Below, piece after piece: positions 21,583 through 34,100 of a stretch of 64,000 bases of DNA. Within the stretch, counting starts at the first letter, position 1; the number at the start of each line of letters is the position of its first letter. A program made the position numbers and the translations under genes. The stretch is from positions 14,384,192-14,448,191 of the forward strand of contig OY848917.1 of assembly GCA_963693285.1 (NCBI GenBank), read 5' to 3'. Origin of the DNA: Xestospongia muta. Lineage: Eukaryota > Porifera > Demospongiae > Haplosclerida > Petrosiidae. Under the pieces are notes generated by a model. It was not told where the DNA came from, ran no database searches, and saw only the letters and a program-made list of their open reading frames with translations.

Positions 21583-22149
21583 TCATTGTGAAAACATATT
21601 AAATTTTGGAGAAGCACAATTTGGTGAGTGCTGGTTGTAATTGCTAGTACGTTTAAATGCTCCAGACTGACTCCACAGAGGAGTTGATGTTTTCTGTCCT
21701 CCAGGAGTTGAACTTGCTGGTGGAGAGAGAAAGGCTGGAGAACTAGGCTGAGAAGAAGGAGGAAGGTGAGCAGAAAAACCTGTCTGTGGTTTAGAAGAAG
21801 TCTGTTTTAGTGCTATACATATAACAACAGTAGCTAATAATGTGATGACACTTGCAACTGCTAAAAAGAGAATGTTTCGTTGTTGAGAAATATCATATAT
21901 TGTGTCTCCTGATGTTTTGTTTGAATCATTGCTAACAGGACAAGTAACAGGTTCAATTGAGTCAATGATCTTAGTATAAGATAAAGGTATAACTAGTTTC
22001 TGATATGTCAGACTACTGGTGAGAGTTAGATGAACATTTGAGATGTTTTGAGAAGGTGGAGATTTAGTATCAACAAGAGACACAGCATATACAGCTGAAG
22101 TTGTAGAGAGGGATTGACGAATCAATGTAAAAGGATGAGGACAGGATGT
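21583..22149 (-). CDS. NUP210: NUP210 copy 1, last exon: membrane helix and pore-side tail
   Basis: 188 codons and a stop. It encodes the end of the lumenal domain, then ILFLAVASVITLLATVVICI, a single membrane-spanning helix, then about 74 residues rich in Ser and Pro (SAHLPPSSQPSSPAFLSPPA). This matches the gp210 layout, where a short tail after the helix faces the pore. Confidence 0.88.
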   Translation of the reverse strand, partial: TSCPHPFTLIRQSLSTTSAVYAVSLVDTKSPPSQNISNVHLTLTSSLTYQKLVIPLSYTKIIDSIEPVTCPVSNDSNKTSGDTIYDISQQRNILFLAVASVITLLATVVICIALKQTSSKPQTGFSAHLPPSSQPSSPAFLSPPASSTPGGQKTSTPLWSQSGAFKRTSNYNQHSPNCASPKFNMFSQ

Positions 22150-25100
22150 CTATATAGATATAAATAGAAAAGAAAGGTAAGTATTATTTACATGCACACA
22201 TAAAATGTTAGGGTTACACTTGTAGTTAGACCATTATAATATACTGGTTAATATATGACAAAAATTAGTGAATACAGTTCAAATATTAATCCAGTCATGT
22301 CAAATGTTAGAATAACAATGACTCAATGACTAGGTGGTCATTCATTCTATATAAGCACAACAATTAATTAAGAATACATTAACAAGTTCACCTAATAGGC
22401 AAGTAGTTACTATGATGGTTTGTTGAATTTACAAATAATTATACTAAATAGTTGATGGCTATTTTCTTCATGTAAAATTACAATAATGTTCCCTTACTTG
22501 TAAACTTTGAAGTACTTTAGGTAGACCCAAAGCTGTAAACAGGACTGTTGGTTTACGTGAAGTTAATAAAACACTTGATATATCAACAGAGAATGCAGGA
22601 AGAAAAGGAATGTCAAGAGATTGAGAAAACACTTCATATGTGCCACCAAAATCTTTAGCTTTCACTTTAAGAGTTAATGAGAGTTGACTCATAGTTGTCA
22701 GAGTACCCAGAGCATCATTATCTGTACCAGGTAACAGTTCACAGAAGCTCTGTCCAGTTGTCCAATCAAAAAAAGGTTTAGCAATGATAAACTTAGATAC
22801 AGGTAGAACATTACCAGCATTTTGGAGATCTAATATACATTCATAATCAACTTGTTGAAGGTATACAGTGTCATCACTGACTTGTTGACCCTCAAAATTG
22901 AGACCATTTAGACAAGCTTTGTTTGGACTTGCTGAGAGCAAAGTAAAATCAGTATTGTTTTGTTCATCTTTAAATTCCACTGGAATAAGATATGTACCAA
23001 CTTCATCTTGTCTAGGGGCATTAGTAAAGACTGACAAAGAAGATAAAGATGATATTGACGACAAGTTGAAAATAACACGTTGGATGGTGGCCACTGATAT
23101 CTGTCAAAGGAAGAATATCATGTCTAAGGGTATGTGTCTAAAACTGTGGCTACCATAAATACTGAGAACAGATACTGGGACACAAAAGTCATGAAATATG
23201 TGATAGTATGATGAGTAGTAGATTTTACATACCATATTTCCTCAATTAAACACATAGTTTGAATATATGCCAGGAGTAAGTATCATGATTGTGCAAACAA
23301 ACGCCTAATTGGAATACCTGATTGGGTGTGACCAGAAACACATGTCAGCTAGCATTTGCTACCATGGGATCATGTTTTACTATTCAGTTGAAGTGTTAAT
23401 AATGTCTTAGTTAATACGAATAAGTTCCAAAGACAAGTAAACACCTACTTGGAATGAATGCCTGCTTCATTTAAATACCTGGTCAAGAATACTTTCAATG
23501 CTGGGGCTTTTATTCGAGGAAATACAGTATGCCTAATTAATGCTTGTACATCAAATTATTGACATTGTCCCTATCACAGATCTAGATAGTTAATATGGTC
23601 ATATGTAATACTTACTTCAGTATGTGTGTCTACAATACCATCAACATTGTGATAAATGACAGCTCTACCAGAACCCACTGCTCTAGCAACACCAGTAGAA
23701 GGATCCAATTCCAAAACACCTTCACCACCAGTATTCCAATTACCTGGGTGTTCTGAGAAAGAGAAAATACATATTTTTTATAATAATAGTATATCATTAT
23801 TATGACATTTTAATGTCAAAAAATAAACTAACTAACTTATACAGAACCATCAACTAAATTGTCTACTACATTAACAGTAAATACTATTGGAATAAGTTGT
23901 TATCTTATAATTACAAATTGAACAAGAACAAGTAATGTTATGGTAGAAAACTAAAGGTCAAAGTTAATGCCAACAAGTTTTTTGGTTAAATAATACTTGC
24001 TGTAGTGTATATTGTTAAATGGTTATCAAGTTAATTTATATGGAATGATAAGATCAAAAAAGGTGTATATGTTGCTACATAAAAACAAAAGTAACAGCAA
24101 CAGACAATTTTGTGCTATAGTTTACAATGAACAAAGAACAAAGTGATAAATCATTTCCATTGAGTAGTGTAAATATACTTCCTGTACTTACTCTAGTGAT
24201 TGTAAATGAATACAGGAGAATGATCAGTAACAGGAATGATTATTCTACGTATTCTCAAGTACAATAAGTACAGGAGGTATATTTACATGACTCAATGTAA
24301 ATGACATTATCACTTAGTTCTTTGTTCATTACATCAAACAAATGCATACAATTTCCTACTATAGTCTGTAATGAATAAAGAACTAAGCAATAAAGTCATT
24401 TACATTGAGTCATGTAAATATACCTCCTGTACTTACTATAGTGATTACAAGAGAATAAACAATAACAACAATGATTATACTCTTTATTCTCTAGAGAGTG
24501 ATAACTACAGTGACTCAGGAGATTGGTTGAAGTGACTGTGAACTTGGAGTACTGAATAAAGAATTGTCACTTTTACATTAGAAACACACTGACAGCTCAT
24601 TTGATAAATGTTCATAGATTCTTACATCTGGACCACAGTTGCTTCAATGAGTCTCAGCCCCCTTGTTCACTGTCAGTCAACCAGTTTATAACTTTTCTTT
24701 ACATGTATTTCCATCTGTAAACGTGTGATTACATTAGTGATCTTAGCAAAGTATTTGGAGGTTTTGAAAGCTATCCCATTAGTGGTGCTGTTGCAAATGT
24801 CAATCCAATAATAACTTAGTTAAAAATGGCTTGTTTTTTGTAATTTGTTTATTTTCATTTATTCAAAAAAATCAATATTTTTGCAATATCGATATTCAGA
24901 AAACAATATAAACATCTTCCTGTTTGATATAGAAAATAAGAACAGCAGAGATTACCATGGCAAGGTAAGAACCTAAACTGTCCTGGAGAGAAGAATTTCC
25001 ATCTTTCTTCAAAGATACATGGTTCATTAGCAATTAGCCTATTTAAAGAGCAGGCTTTAATGGAAGTTTCCTTTGCACAGCTTTCTACTGGAGCTCCACC

Positions 25101-28100
25101 TTCACATAATTAAAGAAAAGGCTTCAGAGAGATCAAATGATCACGAATTAAAAGATAGACTCACATCTTAATTAAGTTAGAAGAGGATGTATCAAGTTAA
25201 TATGCTCATACTAGTTTATAAACAGATTTAATTAACTATAAGTATAATTTCCGACAACTTAATTAAGTTAGAAGAGGATGTATCAAGTTAATATGCTCAT
25301 ACTAGTTTATAAACAGATTTAATTAACTATAAGTATAATTTCCGACAACATTCATGTGAGTAAGCAAAATGATGCAAAGTAAATAATAATAAGCACAATG
25401 AAAGTAGGTGAAATGAGCCTATCCTATTATCACTTTTATCTGGCCTCTTGCTTAACTAATTTCTTTTTGAGCTCTCCAGTATCCTGTACTGTAAGGTCTG
25501 TCTATACAGCAATGTCACTCTCTCTTCTGCATTTTCCACATTCCCATCATTGCTGACATCAGTGCTGCTGTTACATCCCTGTGTATTTCTAGTTCTCTGG
25601 TTTATTATCATCTCTTCTTACATTTGTAAGGTACTCATATAGCTTTCATTGTCTGGCATATAAATGCCACACCTATTGAAACTTTCTGAACACTTCTTTT
25701 GAGTCTCTGAAGTAATAATAGTATAGTGACAACATGATTTCCAGATCCAGAAGCCATTTCTACATTACTTCTCTAAATTCATTAAGTAACTCCACCCATT
25801 AAAACATCAATGACATCCAATTGGTTTTAACAGTTTTGACACTTTAACCACAAAAGTTCACACATTGGCATGAACTAGTTAATAAGATGTACAAACTGAA
25901 ATAAACTACATGCAAGTAAGGTCCTTTTTCTGTGGATGGGAGGACCCTACTTGCTCCCTACTCCTGTGGTTTAACACACTTAAGCAAGATTATAATCATA
26001 AGAAGATCAACTGAAGATTATTATTATGCGTAGTAAACAGTAGACATTTTATGTCCTTGACTTTACAGATATTACAGCATAAGAAGTGTGGTCTTGGCAA
26101 AAATGTAACACTTGATATTACCTTTTGAAGCATTGTTATCTCTTCCACATCTACACTATATCACGTAGCATTTCTGTAAAGAAAAAATCTTAGCCCGCCT
26201 GCTTTTATGAAGCATGCTTGGTAGAAAGCAAGATCTGTATTAGATATAGGAGGGAAGAAGCCTTATAATCCTTTTGGATCACTAGTTAACTATATACATG
26301 TACTTTGTATATGTATATGGTATGTATGAAATTAAACCACATCCTTAAACTGCTGACACATATAGCAACCAATGTATTTTATTTATGAATGCAAGTGTTA
26401 CATTGACAAGCTTGACTGATGATGCTTGAAGCTTCTCGCTAGCTTACTTCTCCACCTATATTTCTAGCTCTCTACAGCTATAGTCTTCACAGACACTACT
26501 GCTAATTATAAAATATTTTACAGTTTTAGTCATTGGTAGAGTAGTCAGTTTAATATTATTTTATGACAAAGACAATAATCCAGATGAAGGTTGACCTTTA
26601 ATTAAGCTTTTCTTGATTTATGTAACCTAATCACTGTATCAATAACTACATGTAACTGATCAGACAGACAGAGGAAGGTCTTATCTAGGCCTCTGTCATC
26701 TGTCAATGAAAAGAGGATGGTTTTTCTTATCTACATGTACACTCCTGTCATCTGTCAATAGAACAAAATTGGTTTTGCCTACTAACTCCTCTGTCATCTG
26801 TCAATGGAAAGATAATGATTTTTCTTATCTTATCTACTCCTCTGTCATCTGTCAATAGACAGAGGATGGTTTTCCTTGACCCAAGCCTTTCACGTACTTC
26901 CCTTCTTGTTTTCTATGGTCAAGATACCAACCCATAAGGAATGGCCTCTTTATGTCTACTCCCTAACATTTGATTGAAGTTGTCAACAACTGATGACTAT
27001 ATAAAGAACTGACAGACAGACATATTAACATTAGACCAAAATCATTTAAAACTCTAGAAAAGTGAACTTTGAAGCTATTCAGACAAATACCATTGACAAG
27101 AGCTCAAGATGATAATACAGATATTATCACTGTTGGTCGTCCTGTCACTCTCTATACAACAATGCAGTACAGCAGCTGTACAAGGTAATGGGTGTATTTC
27201 TAACTGTTTGATATTACAATCACTTTAGAAACCAGTCGAGATAAGAGATGCACCTCTCCTATACCAAATGTCATTACCAACACAACTTATATTGAAATAC
27301 TTCGAGGACGTGACGGTCGTGATGGCATGCCAGGTTGTCCTGGACCAGCTGGTCCACCTGGAAGAAATGGTTCTGATGGCAAGAAAGGAGACAGAGGAGA
27401 ACCGGGACCTTCAGGACCAAGAAATGGGGGGTGGTCTTTACTAGATGGGGACGCACCACCTGTCCTACAACTAATGATACAGAAATACTCTACAAAGGGA
27501 AAGCAGCAGGGAGTTCCTGGGATCAATATGGAGGTGGAGCTAACTACATTTGTCTACCTGATGAACCTGAGTTTCTCTCTTATACACCTGGTATATCTGA
27601 CCAGCAGTCTTACATCTATGGAGCTGAATATGGAGTTCCTCAAAACAGTGGTCCCTTTGCTCCACGTCATGATCACAATGTCCCCTGTGTTGTATGTTAT
27701 GTTTCTACTAGAGTATCCTATCTAATGATACCAGCAAAGATCACGTGTCCCAAAACATGGACCACAGAGTATCAAGGTTACCTCATGGCTGAGCGCTTCA
27801 GCCACAATCATAATGCAGTTTATGAATGTGTTGATAAAGATGCTGAATCTATTCCAGGCAGTGTTGCTAACACTAATGGTGCTTTATTCTATCATGTTCA
27901 AGCTCAATGCAATGGTCTTCTCTGTCCTCCTTATGACAAGGAGAAGGAACTAGCTTGCGTGGTGTGTACCAAGTGAACAAAACTGTTGTTTAATTATATG
28001 ACATTGACTTTGAGTAATTTTGTATATGCACTTCACATAATTTTGCATTTTTTTGAAAACAAGTTTAATCTTGTTGGTAATTTTGTTAGTAAAGATATAA

Positions 28101-31100
28101 TATAATCTCCCTAACTATACACTAGAACACAACTGTAAAATAAGATGCTTTACCGATCATGTACATGTAATTAACAAGACAATTTCAATAAAAGAAGTAA
28201 TTTTTCATATGTATTGTACACTATAAGTGAATTTGACATAATTGCTTATTCTACAATTATAAGAGTATTAGAGATTGCACAGTATGTGTACTGTAAATTG
28301 GGAAAATTGTTAGCTATAAATTCATTTTAAAAATTTTCATGAACATAATTTTTGCCTTTTTTATGGTTTAATACATATTATATTTGTGGTTTGTTAGATC
28401 ATATTTTCATTATTATAAGCAACTGTGAAAATTAATATAGAATGAAAATTTCTGAATTTACACATGTGACTAACTTTTATTGTGCAAAAAAGTTGGAAAA
28501 CATGTTTGCATATAAATAGTTGCCACATGCCCATCTTAAAATGGAAGTCTACACAATTTGGAATGCAAGCAAAATCAATATGTATGTGACCAAAAAAAAA
28601 GAATCAAGCAAAAATACAACAGTTGATATTGCCTTGTGAAGTAGTGTTGTCTTTTCCACACCTACATTGTATCATGTAACATTTCTGCAAAGCAAAACTA
28701 TCTTAGGCCACCTACTTCTATGAAGGATACCTGGCAGAAAGTAAGACCTGTATCAGGCAGAGGAGGACAACCCTATAACCTATTTGGATCATGTGTTAAC
28801 TATATAAATGTACTTTGTATGTGTATATGGATATGTGAATTTTATTGTATTAATATGTGCATAGTGACAAATGAAATTAAACCACATCCTTTAACTGCTG
28901 ACACATATAGCAACCAAAGAATGTTATTAACTCTGAATGTAAGTGCTACAACAATAAGTCTGACTGATCATGCTCAAAGCTTCTCACCAGCTTATTTCTA
29001 TCATTCTGCAGCTATAGTCATCAAACACAATCACTGTTAATTATACAATCTTTTACAGTTTTAGTCTTTGGTAGAGTAGCCTGGTTCAATATTATCTGAT
29101 GACAAAGACAATACTCTAGATAAATGAGACCTTTGAGTTAGGTTTTTTGACCTTGTTCTTTTGAATAACCTAATCACTGTATCAATAACTACATGTAATT
29201 TATCAGACAGACAGAATAAGGTCTTATCTAAGCCTCTGTCATCTATCAATAGATAGAGGATGGTTTTTCTTATCTACATGAATTTTTTTGTCATCTATCA
29301 ATGGAACGAGGATGGTTTTACCTGACCCAAGCCTTTGACATACTCATTTTCTTATAATTTATTGGACAGACAGAGGAAGGTCTTATCTAGGCCTTCCTCT
29401 TCTGTCAATGGGTAGAGGATGGCTTTCCTTATCTACATGTATTCCTCTTTCATCTGTCAATTGACAGAGGATGGTTTTTCCCTGACCTAAGTCTTTGATG
29501 TATTTGCCTTGACGTCTTCCATGGTCAAGATATCCAACCCATAAAGGAAAGGGTTCTTCACTCTAAAATTTGATCAAAGTTGTCAACAACTGATGACTAT
29601 ATAAAGAATTGACAGACAGACACATTAACATTGGAAATCTTTTAAAACTCTAAAAAAGTGAGCTTTGAAGCACCTCAGGCAGAGACACCATTGACAAGAG
29701 GTCAAGATAGGGTTGAACAACCTGTCCTACAACCAACTATACAGATACTATCACTGTTGGTCGTCCTGTCACTCTCTATACAACAATGCAGTACAGCAGC
29801 TGTACAAGGTAATGGGTATATTTCTAACTGTTTGATATTACAATGATTTTAGAAACCAGTCGAGATAAGAGATGCACCTCTCCTACATCAAATATCACTA
29901 CCAACACACCTTATATTCAAATACTTCAAGGGCATGACTGTCGTGATGGCTTACCAGGTCCTCCTGGACCAGCTGGTCCACCTGGAAGAGATGGTTCCAA
30001 TGGCAAGAAAGGAGACAAAGGAAAAGAGGACCCTCAGGACCAAGAAATGGGGTGTGGTCTTTACAAGATGGGGTCAAACAACCTGTCCTACAACCAACGA
30101 TACAGAAATACTCTACAAAGGAAAAGCTGCCGGGAGTTCTTCTGATCAAACTAGAGGGTGGAGCTAACTTCATTTGTTTACCTAATGAATCTGAGTTTCT
30201 ACAATATACACCTGGTGTTAGTCAATATCATTCATACATCTATGGACCAATGTATGAAATTTTCAACAACAATGGTCGCTTAACTTATCAAAACAGTGGT
30301 CCCTTGACTTCACTTCATGATCACAATGTCCCCTGTGTTGTATGTTAGGTTTCCACTAGAGTATCATATCTATGATACCAGCAAAGACTACATGTCCCAA
30401 ACATTGGACCACAGAGTATCAAGGTTACCATCCACAAACGTAATCCAGTTTATGAATGTGTTGATAAAGATGCTATATCTATTCCAGGCAGTATTGCTAA
30501 CACTAATGATGCTTTAATCTATCATGTTCAAGCTCAATGCAATGGTCTCCTCTGTCCTCCTTATGACAAGGAGAAGGAACTAGCTTGCGTGGTGTGTACC
30601 AAGTGAACAAAACTGTTGTTAATTATATATGACATTGACTTTGAGTAATTTTGTATATGCACATCACATAATATTGCATTTATTTTTGACAATAACTTTA
30701 ATCTTGTTGATAATTGTGTTGGTAAAGCTCAATGCAATGGTCTCCTCATTCCTCCTTATGACAAGGAGAAGGAACTAACTTGTGTGGTGTGTACAAAATA
30801 AACAAAACTGTTGTTTAAGTATGTATGACATTGACTTTGAGTAATTTGCATATGCACTTCACATAATTTTGCATTTTTTTGAAAACAAGTTTAATCTTGT
30901 TGGTAAGGCTATATAGCATGAAATGTTTGGAATTTACAGTACGTATGTGACCAAGTCTGACAAAAGGAGTCTATTGAGCAAAAAAATTAGAACAAATGCT
31001 TGCATATAAATAGTTGCCACATGGCAATCTTAAACAGGACGTCTACACAATTTGGTATACTGTAAGGACAATAATTGGACCTCTAGCATACCAACTTTAA

Positions 31101-34100
31101 TAAGCTTCGTGTTTAAGGTAGCTGCATAGGAATCATTTATATTCAAATACTTTGAATATAAATGTGAGATAAGAATCTCTTTTGTCAGATTCGGTTATAC
31201 ATTATTTCATTTACCTTCTGTGAGGTGAGTAGTAAAGCATATTCTAGCTCCCAAATGTACAGTAGCTAGTGATGGTATAATAGCATATCCTACTCTGACT
31301 CTAATATAGTCACATATATCAACATTGTCTGTTACCCATACCTAAATAACATAGAGAGCATTGTAAAGTATGTTCAATTACATATGTCACCATAAATGTG
31401 AAAATGGTACCTAACACATAAACAAATTTTGAATGAACGTTTATGTATAAATCATTGCTATGGAGCTATCTTGAACAGAAAGTTATTACAATGCAGTACC
31501 TGACAAGCTCAATGATTGTCCTTTATGATTATAAAATTACATTGACTTCCTGCTCAAGATGGACACGTAGCAACCATTTCTACACAAGTGTTTGTTTGAA
31601 ATTTGCTTTGCCATTTTCACATTTATGGTCATATATAATACTAATACATGTAACATTTTTTGTGACATTTTATTGAAAGCTGGTCATATATATTTGAGTC
31701 GGCTAACAAATACTCCTGTTTTCACTAGTATGCTCTGAACACTTGTACTTTATTGCATTTATGCAACTGTATTAAATATTTTGATAGTATAATTGCAGCA
31801 CACTATTACTGTTCTCTACTCTTCAAACCTCTACTCACTAATAATATTAGGACAATCCTTTATTTTTACTTATCTTTGACTATCATATCACACACTAAAC
31901 TGCAGTTTAAATGAATGTCAGATGAAGTAAAGAAGCTAGTATCTTGATATATGTATGGAAGTCAGTCTTACAGCTGACAGACACCTACACTTCAACTATG
32001 AACAACATTATGTGATGTGTTAGGTCCTTAACTAACTTCCACTAGTAACACAATGACTTCCACAAATGTGTATGCATATGATATAATGTTTGTTACTCAC
32101 TTTCAATATGGCATTTCCTTGTCTCGCTGCTTTCACAACATAGCTATCATTTCCATGTCCTCGTGTTACATGTACTATATCAAACCGGTTCAACCTGTAT
32201 GATAACTCAATCCCAGCATAATCAAATTGACGTCCAATAGAGTCATGTAAAACAGCTGCAAAATGAGCAGAGTATCCCAAAGGAAATGCATGTTGTTTAG
32301 AATGAGGTGATGCTTTAGCTAATGAGGTAGACATTAATGACAAACTGTCCAATGGTCGCACCTACAATACAAGTAAAAATATGTATTAATGTATGTTGTG
32401 TTATCTAATTACAATCTGTTCTATAATAACACTTTAACAAATGTAATAGTGAGATAAATCCATCTAAACAATTTTAATAAGGCAGAATTAATTTTGTGAT
32501 TTATGAATTTTTCTGTTAGGAAACTGTGGCCATTGGAGCAAAATTTGGGTCATTTTCAGATTAAAACCCTTACCACTATATGGTAAAAATAGTTTGGTCA
32601 GAGTTTATAATAATAAATTTAGCTGAGCTATATATTTGTATATTATAATTAAATGTTAAATATGTACCTCAACATGAACTATGACACTCTGATTTAATCG
32701 TAGCTCAAACTCATGAGCTGTTACCATGACAGCAGCATGTCCATTGAAACCAGCAGTATGTAATTCACCATTAGTTCCAATGGATACAACAGGTTGTCCC
32801 CCTTCTGAATAGGGCTGAATTAAATGATAATTAAGATGAGAGTTTCCATCTCTAAAAAAGGAAAAAAACATTTTTAGAAAAATTCAAATCAAAAAAAAAT
32901 AAAAAAAAATAAAAAGATAACTAAATGTATTTTAATAGAAGTAAGTAAAATGACAGTCTTTTTACATTTACATTTCCCACAAAGTATATTGTCGGTATTG
33001 TTTAACATGTTTTGAGAAGCATTCCGAACAACACATCTACTTTTATTTGTTTACTACAACAAAATTGAGGCTACACATACAAAAAATGAATATGCATATA
33101 GTGAATTTAGTAATGGACCTTTGGAAGCTTTGTAAGTAATCTGAATTTTAAAAGCAAGTGTTTGAAAGCACTTTTATAGCATTAAGAAATCTAAAGAAGT
33201 TATACATTGACAACTCCATAGCATATAACTCATATTGTACAGAAGTACTATTTATCTTAACAAGTGTGAAAGATTTTACATGAACATCAGATATAGGTAT
33301 AGTTTGTGGTTTATTATGAGCACTTAAATACATCATATTAAAGTACCTGTTGGTAATAATCCTTGCATGTCCATTTTGTGGTAAAAGAAAGTGACCATCA
33401 GGAGGATTGAGTAATTTCAAACGAGCAAATATTAACACTTGAACTTCATCATAGAAAGTGGCTTCATTTGGAGAACATACTCCAGGAGGACACTTTGCTG
33501 TAAGTCTTATCACACCTTGACCAGGATTTCTTGTTCTGAGACGTGCAGTGAAATCCCTTTCCTCTTGTAGAGATATACCAGCCTAATATAGTACAGTATA
33601 ATGGATAATACAAAGTAGAATGATATGTACAAGTTATATAATGACTAAAAGGAGTAGGTAACATGGAACCTATTGCACATGATTTTAGCTATGACATAAA
33701 TAGTACACAACTCAAAAGTCTATACAATACACTTATTTCCATCAACTTTCATGTGATGAGTTTAGTAATTCATAACTAATATAATTGTACAAGTACTGAA
33801 CATTTATATAGTCTATGTACCTTATCATAAACAGAAGCCAATGAAAGGACATCCATATTAGATACTGTCCAATGAAATCTCAGTCCAGGGACTGCACTAC
33901 TAAATGTAAATGGTGTCTCATCATCTTGTACACCTTCAGTATATACAGATATCTATAATAGTAAAGACAAAGTAAATAGAAGAAAGAGTTTGTCAGATCA
34001 CAAGAAACTATGTACACATTAAATTAACAGTATATGTCCTACCTCTTCCCCAGTGACAAGTTTAGTAGATGGTATAAATATTTTAATACCAGTAAGATGT

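Noticed and set aside
27424..27446. A 14-base GTGGTCTTTACTAG segment whose removal would restore the collagen frame
   Set aside because: Far too short to be a spliceosomal intron, and it would remove conserved VVFTR residues; a missing G is simpler.
27274..27526. Minus-strand ORFs rich in Pro opposite the collagen stalk
   Set aside because: Complement of Gly-X-Y codons always gives Pro/Ser-rich frames; the plus-strand reading has the signal peptide and C domain.
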